Translations under genes and position numbers: made by a program
Notes under the pieces: model-generated
Seen by the model: only the letters and a program-made list of their open reading frames with translations
Database searches by the model: none
Told to the model about the DNA's origin: nothing
Assembly (NCBI RefSeq): GCF_902459615.1
Contig: NZ_CABPSA010000004.1
Location: 434,001 to 498,000, forward strand
Direction of reading: 5' to 3'
DNA from: Pandoraea commovens
Lineage (GTDB): Bacteria; Pseudomonadota; Gammaproteobacteria; Burkholderiales; Burkholderiaceae
Length of the DNA stretch: 64,000 nucleotides
Shown: one piece after another, positions 35,921-46,814 of the stretch
Position numbering within the stretch: position 1 is the first letter of the stretch
Layout of the letters: each line of letters begins with the position of its first letter

Positions 35921-37258
35921 ATGCGACGAGTTGGCTTGATTTTCTCCCTGAACGACCCGCGCTGGGGGCGGGACGGCGGCGGCGATTCGCCGTCCGGCAA
36001 TCAGGAGCCGAACCGCCCCGATCGTGCGAACAATCCGAATTCGCAGGATCAGAAGGAGCCGCCGCGCGGACCGCAAGGACCGCAGCAGGATGGCCCCCCC
36101 GATCTCGACGAACTGTGGCGCGATTTCAATCGCCGTCTGAACCGTATCTTCGGCCGTAAGAACGGTGGAGGCGGTAACAATGGCGGCTCGAGCAATTTCT
36201 CCGGTGGCTCGCGTGGTTCGGGGATCGGCGTGGGCGTTGTCGTCGCGCTGGCATTCCTGATCTGGTTGGCCACGGGCGTCTTCATCGTCCAGGAAGGCCA
36301 GGTCGGTGTCGTCACCCAGTTCGGCAAGTACAAGTACACGACCACCTCGGGTATTCAATGGCGCTTGCCGTACCCGTTCCAGTCGGTCGAAATCGTCAAC
36401 ATGTCGCAGATCCGATCGGTGGAAATCGGCCGCTCGAACACGATTCGCGATACCGATCTGAAGGATTCGTCGATGCTCACGGGCGACGAGAACATCATCG
36501 ATGTTCGCTTCGCCGTGCAGTACCGCATCAAGGACGCGACCGAATTCCTGTTCAATAACGTGGACGCCGAATCGTCGGTGAATCTGGCTGCGCAGACGGC
36601 CGTGCGTGAGATCGTCGGCAAGAGCAAGATGGACTTCGTGCTCTACGCCGGTCGTGAAGAGATCGCGAACGAACTCGTCACGTCGATCCAGCGCATTCTG
36701 GATAGCTACAAGACGGGCATTCTCGTCACGAGCGTGACGATGCAAAGCGTTCAGCCGCCCGAGCAGGTGCAGGCAGCGTTCGACGACGCTGTGAAGGCCG
36801 GGCAGGATCTCGAGCGCGCGAAGAACGAAGCGCAAGCCTATGCCAATGACGTGATTCCGCGTGCCAAGGGTACGGCGTCGCGTCTGACGGAAGAGGCGGC
36901 CGGTTACAAGGCGCGTGTCGTGTCGCAGGCACAAGGCGATGCCGATCGCTTCAAGTCGGTGCAGGAGGCGTACGCCAAGGCCCCGGGTGTGACTCGCGAG
37001 CGTATGTATCTCGATACGATGCAGCAGATCTACTCGCGCACCACGAAGATCATGGTGGATTCGAAGAACAACAGCCTGTTGTATCTGCCGTTGGACAAGA
37101 TCATGGAGCGTTCGCGTAGCGACGCATCGACCCCGGCACCGGCATCTGGTGCAGGCACGGGGGCTGCGGCAGGTGCGCCCGCCGCGAGCGACAGCAGTGA
37201 TGTCGACCATGATCGATCGCGCGCGGCACTGCGCAACCGCGACCGCGATTCACGCTAA
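35921..37258 (+). CDS. hflK: FtsH protease modulator HflK
   Basis: 445 residues from ATG 35921 (weak AAGAG upstream); ATG 35903 and 35849 are alternatives, and none has a strong ribosome site. A hydrophilic Pro/Gln/Asn/Gly-rich N-terminus (SLNDPRWGRDGGG) precedes one membrane segment (GVVVALAFLIWLATGVFIV) and a SPFH/band 7 domain, then a Ala/Gly-rich tail. With HflC it forms a large periplasmic-facing cage around FtsH. Followed 12 bases later by hflC. Confidence 0.94.
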   Translation: MRRVGLIFSLNDPRWGRDGGGDSPSGNQEPNRPDRANNPNSQDQKEPPRGPQGPQQDGPPDLDELWRDFNRRLNRIFGRKNGGGGNNGGSSNFSGGSRGSGIGVGVVVALAFLIWLATGVFIVQEGQVGVVTQFGKYKYTTTSGIQWRLPYPFQSVEIVNMSQIRSVEIGRSNTIRDTDLKDSSMLTGDENIIDVRFAVQYRIKDATEFLFNNVDAESSVNLAAQTAVREIVGKSKMDFVLYAGREEIANELVTSIQRILDSYKTGILVTSVTMQSVQPPEQVQAAFDDAVKAGQDLERAKNEAQAYANDVIPRAKGTASRLTEEAAGYKARVVSQAQGDADRFKSVQEAYAKAPGVTRERMYLDTMQQIYSRTTKIMVDSKNNSLLYLPLDKIMERSRSDASTPAPASGAGTGAAAGAPAASDSSDVDHDRSRAALRNRDRDSR

Positions 37259-37270
37259 GGGGATAAGCGC

Positions 37271-38170
37271 ATGAACCGTATTGGAACCGTTATCGTCGCG
37301 CTGATCGTTTTGCTGATCGTGCTCGCCTCGACCATGTTCGTGGTGGACCAGCGCCGTTATGCCGTGGTGTTCTCGCTTGGCGAGATCAAGGATGTCTACA
37401 GCCAACCCGGCCTGAAATTCAAATTGCCGCCGCCGCTCCAGACCGTGCTTTATCTGGACAAGCGCATCATGACCATCGACAACCCGGAGCCGGAACGCTT
37501 CATCACGGCCGAGAAGAAGAACCTGATCGTCGACTCGTATGTGAAGTGGCGCATCATCGACCCGCGCAAGTTCTATGTGAGCTTCAAGGGTGACAACCGC
37601 CTCGCTCAGGATCGTCTGACGCAGCAGATTCGCTCGGCGTTGCAGGAAGCGTTCACCAAGCGCACCGTGACCGAAGTGGTCTCGACGCAGCGTGATCAGG
37701 TCATGCAATGGGTGAAGCAGAAGGTGGGCGACGAAGCTGCGCAAGTCGGTATCGAGATTGTCGACGTGCGCATGCGCCGTGTGGACCTGGCAGCCGGTAT
37801 CAGCGATTCGGTGTATAGCCGGATGGCCGCCGAGCGCAAGCGCGTGGCGAACGAACTGCGTTCGACGGGCGCGGCCGAAGCCGAGCAGATTCGTGCCGAC
37901 GCCGATCGTCAACGTGATGTGGTGGTCGCCGAGGCATATGCCAAGGCGCAGCAGGTCAAGGGTGAGGGCGACGCCGTTGCCGCCGGCATCTACGCTCAGG
38001 CGTTTGGCCGCGATCCGCAGTTTGCCCAGTTCTATCAGAGCCTCGAAGCGTACAAGGCGACCTTCCGCGACAAGAAGGACGTCATCATCGCCGACCCGAA
38101 CAGCGACTTCTTCCGATTTATGCGCGGTTCCGGTGGTGCTGGCGCGTCAGCCGGAAAAGCGGGAAAATAG
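37271..38170 (+). CDS. hflC: FtsH protease modulator HflC
   Basis: 299 residues: N-terminal membrane anchor (VIVALIVLLIVLASTMFVVD), SPFH domain (RRYAVVFSLGEIKDVYSQPG), and the coiled-coil segment KRVANELRSTGAAEAEQIRA, then AYAKAQQVKGEGDAVAAGIY. Partner of HflK in the same membrane complex. Confidence 0.96.
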   Translation: MNRIGTVIVALIVLLIVLASTMFVVDQRRYAVVFSLGEIKDVYSQPGLKFKLPPPLQTVLYLDKRIMTIDNPEPERFITAEKKNLIVDSYVKWRIIDPRKFYVSFKGDNRLAQDRLTQQIRSALQEAFTKRTVTEVVSTQRDQVMQWVKQKVGDEAAQVGIEIVDVRMRRVDLAAGISDSVYSRMAAERKRVANELRSTGAAEAEQIRADADRQRDVVVAEAYAKAQQVKGEGDAVAAGIYAQAFGRDPQFAQFYQSLEAYKATFRDKKDVIIADPNSDFFRFMRGSGGAGASAGKAGK

Positions 38171-38241
38171 CGCCTCTGACATCCGAGTAGCTGCCACCGC
38201 CCGCGTCAACGCGGGCGGTGGCGTTTTGGCCGAGCCCTCCT

Positions 38242-38433
38242 GTGACCAGCAGCACGATAATTCTCGCTTTTGCCCTCATGCTGATCGTGGAGGGATTGTT
38301 TCCGTTTGCCGCGCCGGAACGGTGGCGGCAAAGTTTTCGTAAAATAACGGAAATGCCGTCCGGCCAGATTCGCTTCTTCGGCCTGGCCGCCGTCCTGCTG
38401 GGGCTGATTCTGATGCTGCTGGCCGATTACTAA
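38242..38433 (+). CDS. DUF2065 (YjeT-like) small membrane protein
   Basis: 63 residues from GTG 38242, matching the usual length; the frame is open further upstream but the extra residues are not family-like. Two hydrophobic segments ([19 protein letters not shown] and [19 protein letters not shown]) flank a basic loop. Always found next to hflC in many proteobacteria; function unknown. Confidence 0.9.
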   Translation: MTSSTIILAFALMLIVEGLFPFAAPERWRQSFRKITEMPSGQIRFFGLAAVLLGLILMLLADY

Positions 38434-38471
38434 AAGGCGCTTTCACGCGCCGTCTGAATTCCGAAATACCC

Positions 38472-39632
38472 ATGCCGAACTGGCTACTTCCCGAAAATAT
38501 CGCCGACGTGCTGCCGTCCGAGGCGCGCAAGATCGAAGATCTGCGCCGACTGATGCTCGATCGTTTCCGTACGTACGGCTATGAGCTCGTTATGCCGCCG
38601 ATGCTCGAGTATGTCGAGTCGCTGCTGACCGGCACCGGCCACGACCTCGACCTGCGCACGTTCAAGCTCGTCGATCAGCTCTCGGGGCGCACGATGGGCC
38701 TGCGCGCCGACATCACCCCGCAGATCGCCCGTATCGACGCCCACTTGCTCAACCGCAAGGGCGTGACGCGTCTGTGCTATGCCGGTAGCGTGCTGTTCAC
38801 CCGTCCGCGTAATTTGCTGGCGACCCGAGAGCCGTTTCAGATCGGCGCCGAAATCTTCGGTCATAGCGGTCTCGAGGCGGATCTCGAAATCCAGGAATTG
38901 CTGCTGTTCTGCCTGCAACTCGCCGGCCTGAAGCAGATTCGTATCGATCTTTGCCACGCTGGCGTGCTTGAGGCGCTGCTGGAAGGCGTGCCGGCTGCAG
39001 AAGCCATCGAAAGCCAGCTGTTCGGTGCATTGGCGACGAAGGATGTGCCTCAGTTGCAAGAATTGACGCGCGAACTGCCGGCGCACGTGCGCGACGCCTT
39101 GCTGAGTCTGACCACGTTGTATGGCGACCCGGCGGACACGCTTGAGCGCGCCCGTAAGGTCTTGCCGGATCTGCCGGGTGTGAAGGCCGCGCTGGACGAT
39201 CTGGCTTATCTGGCGGCGTCGCAAAGCAAGGACGGTCCGGCCGTGCTGTCGATCGATCTGGCGGACTTGCGTGGCTATCAGTACCACAGCGGCGTGATGT
39301 TCGCGGCGTATGTCGACGGCATTCCCAACGCGATTGCACGCGGCGGGCGCTACGACAAAGTGGGGCAAGCGTTCGGGCGTGACCGCCCGGCGACCGGTTT
39401 TTCGCTCGATTTGCGTGAGTTGGCGGCAATTTCGCCGGTGGAAGCACGTAGTAACGCGATTTTGGCTCCTGCCGACGATGTGCCGGGCCTGCGCGTCAAG
39501 ATCGACAGTCTGCGCGACGCGGGCGAAGTTGTGATCCGCATGCTGCCTGGGCACGATCAGGATTTCGAGGAGTTCACGGGAGACCGCGTCCTTGTCGAGA
39601 AAAATGGCCAGTGGGTTGTGACGCCCCGGTGA
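38472..39632 (+). CDS. hisZ: ATP phosphoribosyltransferase regulatory subunit HisZ
   Basis: 386 residues. It is a class II aminoacyl-tRNA synthetase paralogue like HisS ([35 protein letters not shown]) but without the anticodon domain or an active histidine-binding set. It pairs with the short form of HisG to start histidine synthesis; hisG is not in this window. The hflC-DUF2065-hisZ-purA order is typical of Burkholderiales. Confidence 0.96.
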   Translation: MPNWLLPENIADVLPSEARKIEDLRRLMLDRFRTYGYELVMPPMLEYVESLLTGTGHDLDLRTFKLVDQLSGRTMGLRADITPQIARIDAHLLNRKGVTRLCYAGSVLFTRPRNLLATREPFQIGAEIFGHSGLEADLEIQELLLFCLQLAGLKQIRIDLCHAGVLEALLEGVPAAEAIESQLFGALATKDVPQLQELTRELPAHVRDALLSLTTLYGDPADTLERARKVLPDLPGVKAALDDLAYLAASQSKDGPAVLSIDLADLRGYQYHSGVMFAAYVDGIPNAIARGGRYDKVGQAFGRDRPATGFSLDLRELAAISPVEARSNAILAPADDVPGLRVKIDSLRDAGEVVIRMLPGHDQDFEEFTGDRVLVEKNGQWVVTPR

Positions 39633-39675
39633 ATTCGCTGAAAAAAGCGGCACTCCCCTGCGCCAACACGGGTAG

Positions 39676-41046
<1,371 letters not shown>

Positions 41047-41072
41047 AAACAGCACGACAAGCAAGACACACC

Positions 41073-41609
41073 ATGAATCTGCCCCAAAACGACGATAAGA
41101 ACCTCTGGGTCTCGTGGGACGAATATCATCGGCTGATCGAGCGTCTGGCGCTCAAGGTCCATGAGTCCAACTGGAAGTTCGACAAGATCCTGTGTCTGGC
41201 GCGTGGCGGCTTGCGTGTGGGCGACCAGCTCGCACGCATTTACGACGTGCCGCTTGCGATCCTGGCGACGAGTTCGTATCGCGAAGCCGAAGGCACCATT
41301 CGTGGTGACCTGGATATTGCTCAGTACATCACCATTACGCGCGGCGAGCTGGAAGGCCGTGTGCTGCTGGTCGACGATCTGGTCGATTCGGGGGTGACGC
41401 TCGAGCGCGTCGGCAAGCACCTGAAGGAGCGTTTCACGAAGGTGACGGACGTGCGCTCGGCCGTGCTTTGGCATAAGGCGTGTTCGAAGGTAGCGCCGGA
41501 TTACGCAGTCGATTTCCTGCCTACGAACCCTTGGATTCATCAGCCGTTCGAGGAGTACGACACGCTGCGTCCGCACAATCTGGCGGCTTGGATCAAGCGC
41601 GGTACCTAA
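41073..41609 (+). CDS. Purine-type phosphoribosyltransferase
   Basis: 178 residues. The PRPP-binding loop VLLVDDLVDSGVTL (about 98-111) and FDKILCLARGGLRVGDQLAR identify a type I PRTase of the xanthine/guanine or hypoxanthine group. Exact base preference is not clear. Next to purA it fits purine salvage. Confidence 0.88.
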   Translation: MNLPQNDDKNLWVSWDEYHRLIERLALKVHESNWKFDKILCLARGGLRVGDQLARIYDVPLAILATSSYREAEGTIRGDLDIAQYITITRGELEGRVLLVDDLVDSGVTLERVGKHLKERFTKVTDVRSAVLWHKACSKVAPDYAVDFLPTNPWIHQPFEEYDTLRPHNLAAWIKRGT

Positions 41610-41672
41610 GTCGTTTCGACGCATCTGGCGCACCGTGAGGTGACGCCCCGCCCGAGGGAGACTTCGGGCGAC

Positions 41673-41713
41673 ACAGGCGGTGACATCGAAAGATGCACCG
41701 CCTGTTTTGTTTG
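41673..41713 (+). terminator. Intrinsic terminator after the phosphoribosyltransferase gene
   Basis: Perfect 10-bp stem ACAGGCGGTG / CACCGCCTGT with a 13-base loop, running into TTTTGTTTG. Ends the purA operon. Confidence 0.88.
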
Positions 41714-41887
41714 GATCGCTGCATCCGCGGTTGATCCCCTTTGATTGGCGTTGGCCCCGGGGCTCACCCCTGCCTCAAGCGCAATAAGCTGGTAATTCCC
41801 CCTTTGATTGCCGCTTGTGTCCGTTTCGCCATGTGTTCTGATGGGGGCTCACACCACCCCTTGCAGGGCTTTTCGCGCCTTCTTGCC

Positions 41888-42523
41888 ATGATCAGGTTGT
41901 TTCGCCTCTTTTCCGCGACGTGCGCGATTGTGCTTACGGGCCTGCTGGCCTCGCTGAGCCCGTCGAGTCTCGCGGCGTCTGCTGTGGCGGGCATCCACAC
42001 GGCAAGCGGGCTTCGATACGTCTCCGTCACCAATCAGACGTCGATGGCGAAGGCCAAATTGGCGGCACTGAACCGATGCAGAACCCAACTCGCATCGGGA
42101 AGTCGAGGGGGGCGATGCGAAGTCCTGATGGCAGGTAATGGACCGGCCTACTGGGCGGTGGTGCATGCCAGTAATGGAGAGGTTGGAGTGGCGCTGGGCG
42201 ACACGCAGGATTCTGCGCTGCAGGACGCCTTTGTCGTTTGCCAGCGCGGTGGACAGTGTTCGACGGACGGCGCACAAGTGTGGTTCGACATCGGTCAGCG
42301 TCCTGGGAAGCGCTTGCCGCCACCACAGGCCGCTCAGGCGGCCCCGGTTCAGTGTCGGATACCCACCGGGCAGGTGGTCCGCATGCGCACCCAATGTGTC
42401 AACGGTGAGTGCACGCGAACATATGAGAACGGCTGCACCATTCGCTTTCAGGCCGCGCGTTGCCTCGATAAGGAGACACACAGCTATGTTTGGCGGCCGA
42501 ACGGTTGCGACGACGATAGCTGA
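41888..42523 (+). CDS. DUF4189-type secreted protein
   Basis: 211 residues from ATG 41888, which starts a clear signal peptide (RLFSATCAIVLTGLLASLSP, cut near AA/S). The frame is open to 41741 but the upstream part is not family-like. Mature part: SMAKAKLAALNRCR, GGRCEVLMAGNGPAYWAVVHA, and several cysteines, the DUF4189 pattern; a Pro-rich hinge leads to a second Cys-rich part (CRIPTGQVVRMRTQCVNGEC). Periplasmic or secreted, probably disulfide-bonded; function unknown. Confidence 0.75.
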   Translation: MIRLFRLFSATCAIVLTGLLASLSPSSLAASAVAGIHTASGLRYVSVTNQTSMAKAKLAALNRCRTQLASGSRGGRCEVLMAGNGPAYWAVVHASNGEVGVALGDTQDSALQDAFVVCQRGGQCSTDGAQVWFDIGQRPGKRLPPPQAAQAAPVQCRIPTGQVVRMRTQCVNGECTRTYENGCTIRFQAARCLDKETHSYVWRPNGCDDDS

Positions 42524-42532
42524 GGACTGAAA

Positions 42533-42548
42533 GCCGACGCCCGTCGGC
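42533..42548. terminator. Hairpin between convergent genes
   Basis: GCCGAC-GCCC-GTCGGC, 10 bases after the DUF4189 stop and 27 bases from the end of the oligopeptidase gene. No T-run follows on either strand, so terminator function is weakly supported. Confidence 0.4.
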
Positions 42549-42574
42549 CCTCGTTCCTCATGTGATGAGAGGCG

Positions 42575-44653
42575 TCAACTCGCCGACATTCCGCTGTGGC
42601 GCAGCAAAGCATCGACTTGCGGTGCGCGCCCCCGGAATGCGATGAACGACTCCATCGCCTCGCGGCTGCCACCCACGGCGAGAATCTCGTCGCGATAGCG
42701 TGCCCCCGTCGCAGTATCCAACACCGTGCCACTCACCTTGGCCGCTTCCTCGAAAGCGGCATAGGCGTCGGCCGACAGCACTTCAGCCCACTTGTAGCTG
42801 TAGTAGCCTGCAGCGTATCCGCCAGCGAAGATATGGCTAAACGTGTTCGGCCAGCGCGAGAAATCCACCTGCGGGGTGACGTGCAAACGATCGTTGATGC
42901 GTCGTGACACTTCAAGCACCGACTCCGGGCCACGCGGATCGAAGTCGTAATGCAGATGCATGTCAAAGTCCGAGAAGACCAGTTGGCGCAGCATCATCAG
43001 GCCGCTCTGGAAATTGCGTGCGGCGATCATCTTGTCGAACAGCGCGCGCGGCAGGGCGGCCCCCGTGTCGACATGCGCTGTCATGTGCTCGAGGACATCC
43101 CACTCCCAGCAGAAGTTCTCCATGAACTGCGACGGCAATTCCACGGCGTCCCACTCGACGCCATTGATGCCAGCAACACCAGCATCTTCGACTTGCGTCA
43201 GCATGTGATGCAGGCCGTGACCGAACTCGTGGAACAGCGTGATGACATCGTCGTGCGGCAGCAGGGCTGGCTTTTCTCCGACTGGGGCGGGGAAGTTGCA
43301 GACGAGGTAGGCGACTGGGGTTTGAAGTGCGCCGTCGTGCAGACGCTTGCGCGTGCGCGCGCTATCCATCCACGCACCGCCGCGTTTGCCTTCGCGCGCG
43401 AACAGGTCCATGTAAAACTGCGCAACCAGTTCGCCATTGCGTTCGATGCGGAAGAAACGCACGTCGGGATGCCACGTCTCAGCCTCTTGCGGACGAATCG
43501 TCACATCAAACAATGTGCCTGCAACTCGGAACAAGCCGTCGAGGACCTTCGGGAGCGGGAAATACTGACGCACTTCCGTTTCGGAAAAAGCGTACCGTTG
43601 CTGGCGCAGCTTTTCAGACGCGTATGCCGTATCCCAGGGCTGCAGCTTGTCGATGCCGAGCGACTTGGCCGCAAATGCCTGAAGCTCTTCCCAGTCCTTC
43701 TCGGCATACGGACGGGCACGGCGCGCAAGGTCTTCGAGGAATTCGAGCACTTGTGCGGGCGATTCGGCCATCTTCGGCTCAAGTGAGACTTCTGCGTAGT
43801 TCTTGAACCCGAGCATTTGCGCTTCTTCGCGACGCAGCGCGAGTTGCTCCACGACGATGCCGGTGTTGTCCCAGCCCGCGTCGCCGTCGCCGAACTTCGG
43901 TCCGAGTTCGGAGGCGCGTGTCACGTTCGCCCGATACAGCTTTTCGCGCAGGGCGCGATTGTCGGCGTATTGGAGCACGGGGAAGTACGACGGGAAGTGC
44001 AGCGTGAACTTCCAGCCTTCCGCGCCATCACGCTCGGCGGCGGCGCGTGCGGCCGCCTTGTCGTCGTCAGGCAGACCAGCGATCTCCGTTTCATCGGTCA
44101 CGACGAGGGAGAACTTGTTGGTTGCATCAAGAACGTGATCGGAGAAGCTCTTCGCAAGGCCGGCCTGTTCTTCCTGAATCTCGGCAAATCGGGGCTTCTG
44201 ATCTTCGGGGAGTTCTGCGCCGCCCAGCCGGAAGCCGCGCATTTCATTGTCCAGAATCTTCTTGCGAGCGGTCGATAGTCCGGCAAATTCCGGTCCGGCG
44301 GCAATCGACTTGTACTTGTCGAACAGCGCGAGATTCTGGCCGACACTGGCCGAAAACTCGGTGACACGCGGCAGATTTTCACTATAGGCGGCGCGCAGCT
44401 CGGGGGTGTCGGCGACTGCGTTCAGGTGTCCGATGATTTCCCAGGCGCGTCCAAGGCCTTCCGTGCCGTCTTCGACAGCGTCGAGGATATTGGCCCATGT
44501 CGCGGGTGTTGCGGGGTCGGCTGCGCGATCGACGGCCGCACGCGCCTGCTCCAGTAGCACATCGACGGCTGGCGTGACATGCTCAGGGCGAATTTCGGAA
44601 AAACGGGGGAGTCCCTCGATATCGAGAAGAGGATTGCTTTTCGGCGTATTCAT
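42575..44653 (-). CDS. prlC: Oligopeptidase A (M3 metallopeptidase)
   Basis: 692 residues from ATG at 44653 (a GTG at 44668 would add five). Zinc motif HEFGHGLHHML with the downstream Glu in VEWDAVELPSQFMENFCWE, all typical of thimet-type M3 peptidases such as E. coli PrlC. Cytosolic; degrades signal peptides and other short peptides. Upstream of it in the same direction lies folD, 362 bases away. Confidence 0.95.
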   Translation of the reverse strand: MNTPKSNPLLDIEGLPRFSEIRPEHVTPAVDVLLEQARAAVDRAADPATPATWANILDAVEDGTEGLGRAWEIIGHLNAVADTPELRAAYSENLPRVTEFSASVGQNLALFDKYKSIAAGPEFAGLSTARKKILDNEMRGFRLGGAELPEDQKPRFAEIQEEQAGLAKSFSDHVLDATNKFSLVVTDETEIAGLPDDDKAAARAAAERDGAEGWKFTLHFPSYFPVLQYADNRALREKLYRANVTRASELGPKFGDGDAGWDNTGIVVEQLALRREEAQMLGFKNYAEVSLEPKMAESPAQVLEFLEDLARRARPYAEKDWEELQAFAAKSLGIDKLQPWDTAYASEKLRQQRYAFSETEVRQYFPLPKVLDGLFRVAGTLFDVTIRPQEAETWHPDVRFFRIERNGELVAQFYMDLFAREGKRGGAWMDSARTRKRLHDGALQTPVAYLVCNFPAPVGEKPALLPHDDVITLFHEFGHGLHHMLTQVEDAGVAGINGVEWDAVELPSQFMENFCWEWDVLEHMTAHVDTGAALPRALFDKMIAARNFQSGLMMLRQLVFSDFDMHLHYDFDPRGPESVLEVSRRINDRLHVTPQVDFSRWPNTFSHIFAGGYAAGYYSYKWAEVLSADAYAAFEEAAKVSGTVLDTATGARYRDEILAVGGSREAMESFIAFRGRAPQVDALLRHSGMSAS

Positions 44654-45015
44654 GCGTTCGTTATCCACTTGAAGGGGCTTACGAAGAGTGTGGGGGCAAC
44701 CTGTCGAATTTTCCAGTCGTTTTTTTCAACTGATGTCATTGACGTCGCCAACCGGGAATTGCGCGCAAAGCCTTAGTGGCATTGACTTGGCGGAGTCTTG
44801 CCGAGGCCGCGCGTTGATGCGGGGATCTGTTTTGTTACTCGGTGTAGACCGAGTTTTCGGGGGATTCCGACGTCCCGCTACGGTATCTCTCATCGGGGCC
44901 GCGTGGCGAGTGGCCCACGAATGAAGAGGGCGCGTACGACCCGTTGGCCGTACGCGCCCCATATGGCGTCGCTGCGTGAAAAACCGTCGCTTCTGGTCAA
45001 CGGTCCACCTGGCGA
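44654..45015. other. Intergenic region between folD and prlC
   Basis: 362 bases with no gene seen. It includes the probable folD terminator hairpin at 44928-44959 and the prlC promoter region; no consensus promoter was recognised. Confidence 0.5.
44928..44959 (-). terminator. Probable folD terminator hairpin
   Basis: Perfect 11-bp inverted repeat GGGCGCGTACG / CGTACGCGCCC with a 10-base loop, 57 bases after the folD stop. Reading the minus strand it is followed by TCTTCATT, a weak U-tract. Confidence 0.6.
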
Positions 45016-45867
45016 TCAGCCAAGCGCACGCTCCGCCGCTTCGATCGTGTTGACCAGCAACATGGTGATGGTCATCGGGCCCACGCCACCGGGCACCGGT
45101 GTGATGAACCCTGCGACTTCCTTGACGCCGTGGAAATCGACGTCGCCACAGAGCTTGCCTTCGTCGTCACGATTCATGCCGACGTCGATCACCGCGGCCC
45201 CCGGCTTGACCATATCGGCCGTAACGATATTGCGCTTGCCCACTGCGGCAACGATCACGTCGGCATTGCGCGTATGTGCGGCCAGATCGCGCGTCTTGCT
45301 GTTGCAGATGGTGACGGTAGCACCGGCCTGAAGCAGCATCATGGCCATGGGCTTGCCGACGATGTTCGACGCACCGATCACGACAGCGACGGCGCCACGC
45401 AGCGGGAACTCCACCGATTCGAGCATCTTCATGCAGCCGTAAGGCGTGCAGGGGCGGAACAGCGGTGCGCCCGTCATCAGCGCTCCGGCGTTCGAGACGT
45501 GGAAGCCGTCGACATCCTTTTCCGGCGCAATGGCTTCGAGCACCTTGTGGCTGTCGATGTGCTTCGGCAGCGGCAGTTGCACGAGAATGCCGTTGATCTT
45601 CGGATCGCGGTTCAGCTCATCGATTCGTGCGAGCAAATCGCTCTCGGTCAGATCCGCCGGGTACCGATCGAGCGACGAATACAGGCCATTGTCTTCGCAA
45701 GCCTTGACCTTGTTGCGCACGTAGACCTGGCTGGCTGGGTCCTCGCCGACCAAAACCACGGCGAGGCCGGGTTGATGGCCGCGGGCGGTGAGTGCAGCGG
45801 CGCGCGTGGCGACTTCGGCACGAATACGTTTGGCGAGGGCGTTGCCGTCGATGAGGGTGGCGGTCAT
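45016..45867 (-). CDS. folD: Methylenetetrahydrofolate dehydrogenase/cyclohydrolase FolD
   Basis: 283 residues from ATG at 45867 ([16 protein letters not shown]); upstream in-frame residues are not family-like. Catalytic [20 protein letters not shown] with Lys, [26 protein letters not shown] and NAD(P) loop [18 protein letters not shown]. Interconverts methylene- and formyl-tetrahydrofolate. Confidence 0.97.
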   Translation of the reverse strand: MTATLIDGNALAKRIRAEVATRAAALTARGHQPGLAVVLVGEDPASQVYVRNKVKACEDNGLYSSLDRYPADLTESDLLARIDELNRDPKINGILVQLPLPKHIDSHKVLEAIAPEKDVDGFHVSNAGALMTGAPLFRPCTPYGCMKMLESVEFPLRGAVAVVIGASNIVGKPMAMMLLQAGATVTICNSKTRDLAAHTRNADVIVAAVGKRNIVTADMVKPGAAVIDVGMNRDDEGKLCGDVDFHGVKEVAGFITPVPGGVGPMTITMLLVNTIEAAERALG

Positions 45868-46133
45868 GATGCGTGGATATCGTATGAAGGAAGGGGGCTG
45901 GCCCAAGGGGCCGTATACGGCGACGCAGGTCGGGCGGGCGACAAGCGCAAAGACCGTATTATACCGGCGCGCTGGGGCTCACGGGAGTGGGGCGCACGGC
46001 GTAACGCGTTAACGTCAGTGTTAGCGCAAGTGCTGTTGGCGAGGGGGAAGGACACACCCGAAGGGTGCGGCCGGTGATCGGTCGGTGGAGGGGCACCGAG
46101 CTGGGAATCAGCGCAGTGCCCGAAGGTTCGATA

Positions 46134-46157
46134 CCCTGCACCTCCTGAGGTGCAGGG
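46134..46157. other. Perfect hairpin downstream of the response regulator gene
   Basis: CCCTGCACCTC-CT-GAGGTGCAGGG, an 11-bp perfect stem with a 2-base spacer, 10 bases beyond the stop of the minus-strand response regulator. No T-run follows in either direction; it may stabilise the 3' end or act as a factor-aided terminator. Confidence 0.5.
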
Positions 46158-46166
46158 CGATCCGAT

Positions 46167-46814
46167 TTATCGCTTGGACAGCGCCAGTCGGAGCAGATCG
46201 GCAACGGTGTTGACGTTGAGCTTCTCCATGATGTTGGCGCGGTGTGCTTCGACCGTCTTGATGCTGATGCCCAGATCGTCGGCAATCTGCTTGTTCAGGC
46301 GACCGGCGATGATGCGCTCGAGCACCTGGTGCTCACGGCTCGTCAGCTTCCTGAGCAGTTCTTCCGCAGCTTGCTGTTCGCGATGACGGCCAGCCTCTTC
46401 GCGAGCGGTTCTCAGCATGTTTTCGACCTGCTTGCGCAGTTCGCCCTCGTCGAACGGCTTTTCGATGAAGTCCGTCGCACCTTTCTTCATCGTTTCGACA
46501 GCCATCGGCACGTCGCCGTGGCCCGTCACGAAAATGATCGGCAGGTTGATGCCGCGCTCGATCAGGGCGTCCTGAAGCTCCAGTCCGCTCATGCCCGGCA
46601 TGCGGACGTCGAGAATCAGGCAGCCAATCAGGTTGTTCGGGCGGTTGCTTTGCGTAACATCTGCGCAAAACTGCAGAAAATCGTCTGCACTGCCAAACCC
46701 TCGCACGTGATATCCATTGGCTTCCAGAAGCCAGCGAAGCGAGTCGCGGACAGCTTCGTCGTCATCGACAACAAAGACGGTTTCTTGATCGGTATTGATA
46801 TTGGGTGTCGTCAT
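46167..46814 (-). CDS. FixJ/TtrR-type response regulator
   Basis: 215 residues from ATG at 46814. Receiver domain with VFVVDDDEAVRDSLRWLL, phospho-acceptor Asp in CLILDVRMPGMSGLE, and FVTGHGDVPMAVETMKKGATDFIEKPF with the conserved Thr and Lys; then a LuxR HTH (LTSREHQVLERIIAGRLNKQ... KTVEAHRANIMEKLNV). The start overlaps the kinase stop (ATGA), so the two are coupled. Target genes unknown; aceE, divergent from the kinase gene, is a candidate. Confidence 0.93.
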   Translation of the reverse strand: MTTPNINTDQETVFVVDDDEAVRDSLRWLLEANGYHVRGFGSADDFLQFCADVTQSNRPNNLIGCLILDVRMPGMSGLELQDALIERGINLPIIFVTGHGDVPMAVETMKKGATDFIEKPFDEGELRKQVENMLRTAREEAGRHREQQAAEELLRKLTSREHQVLERIIAGRLNKQIADDLGISIKTVEAHRANIMEKLNVNTVADLLRLALSKR

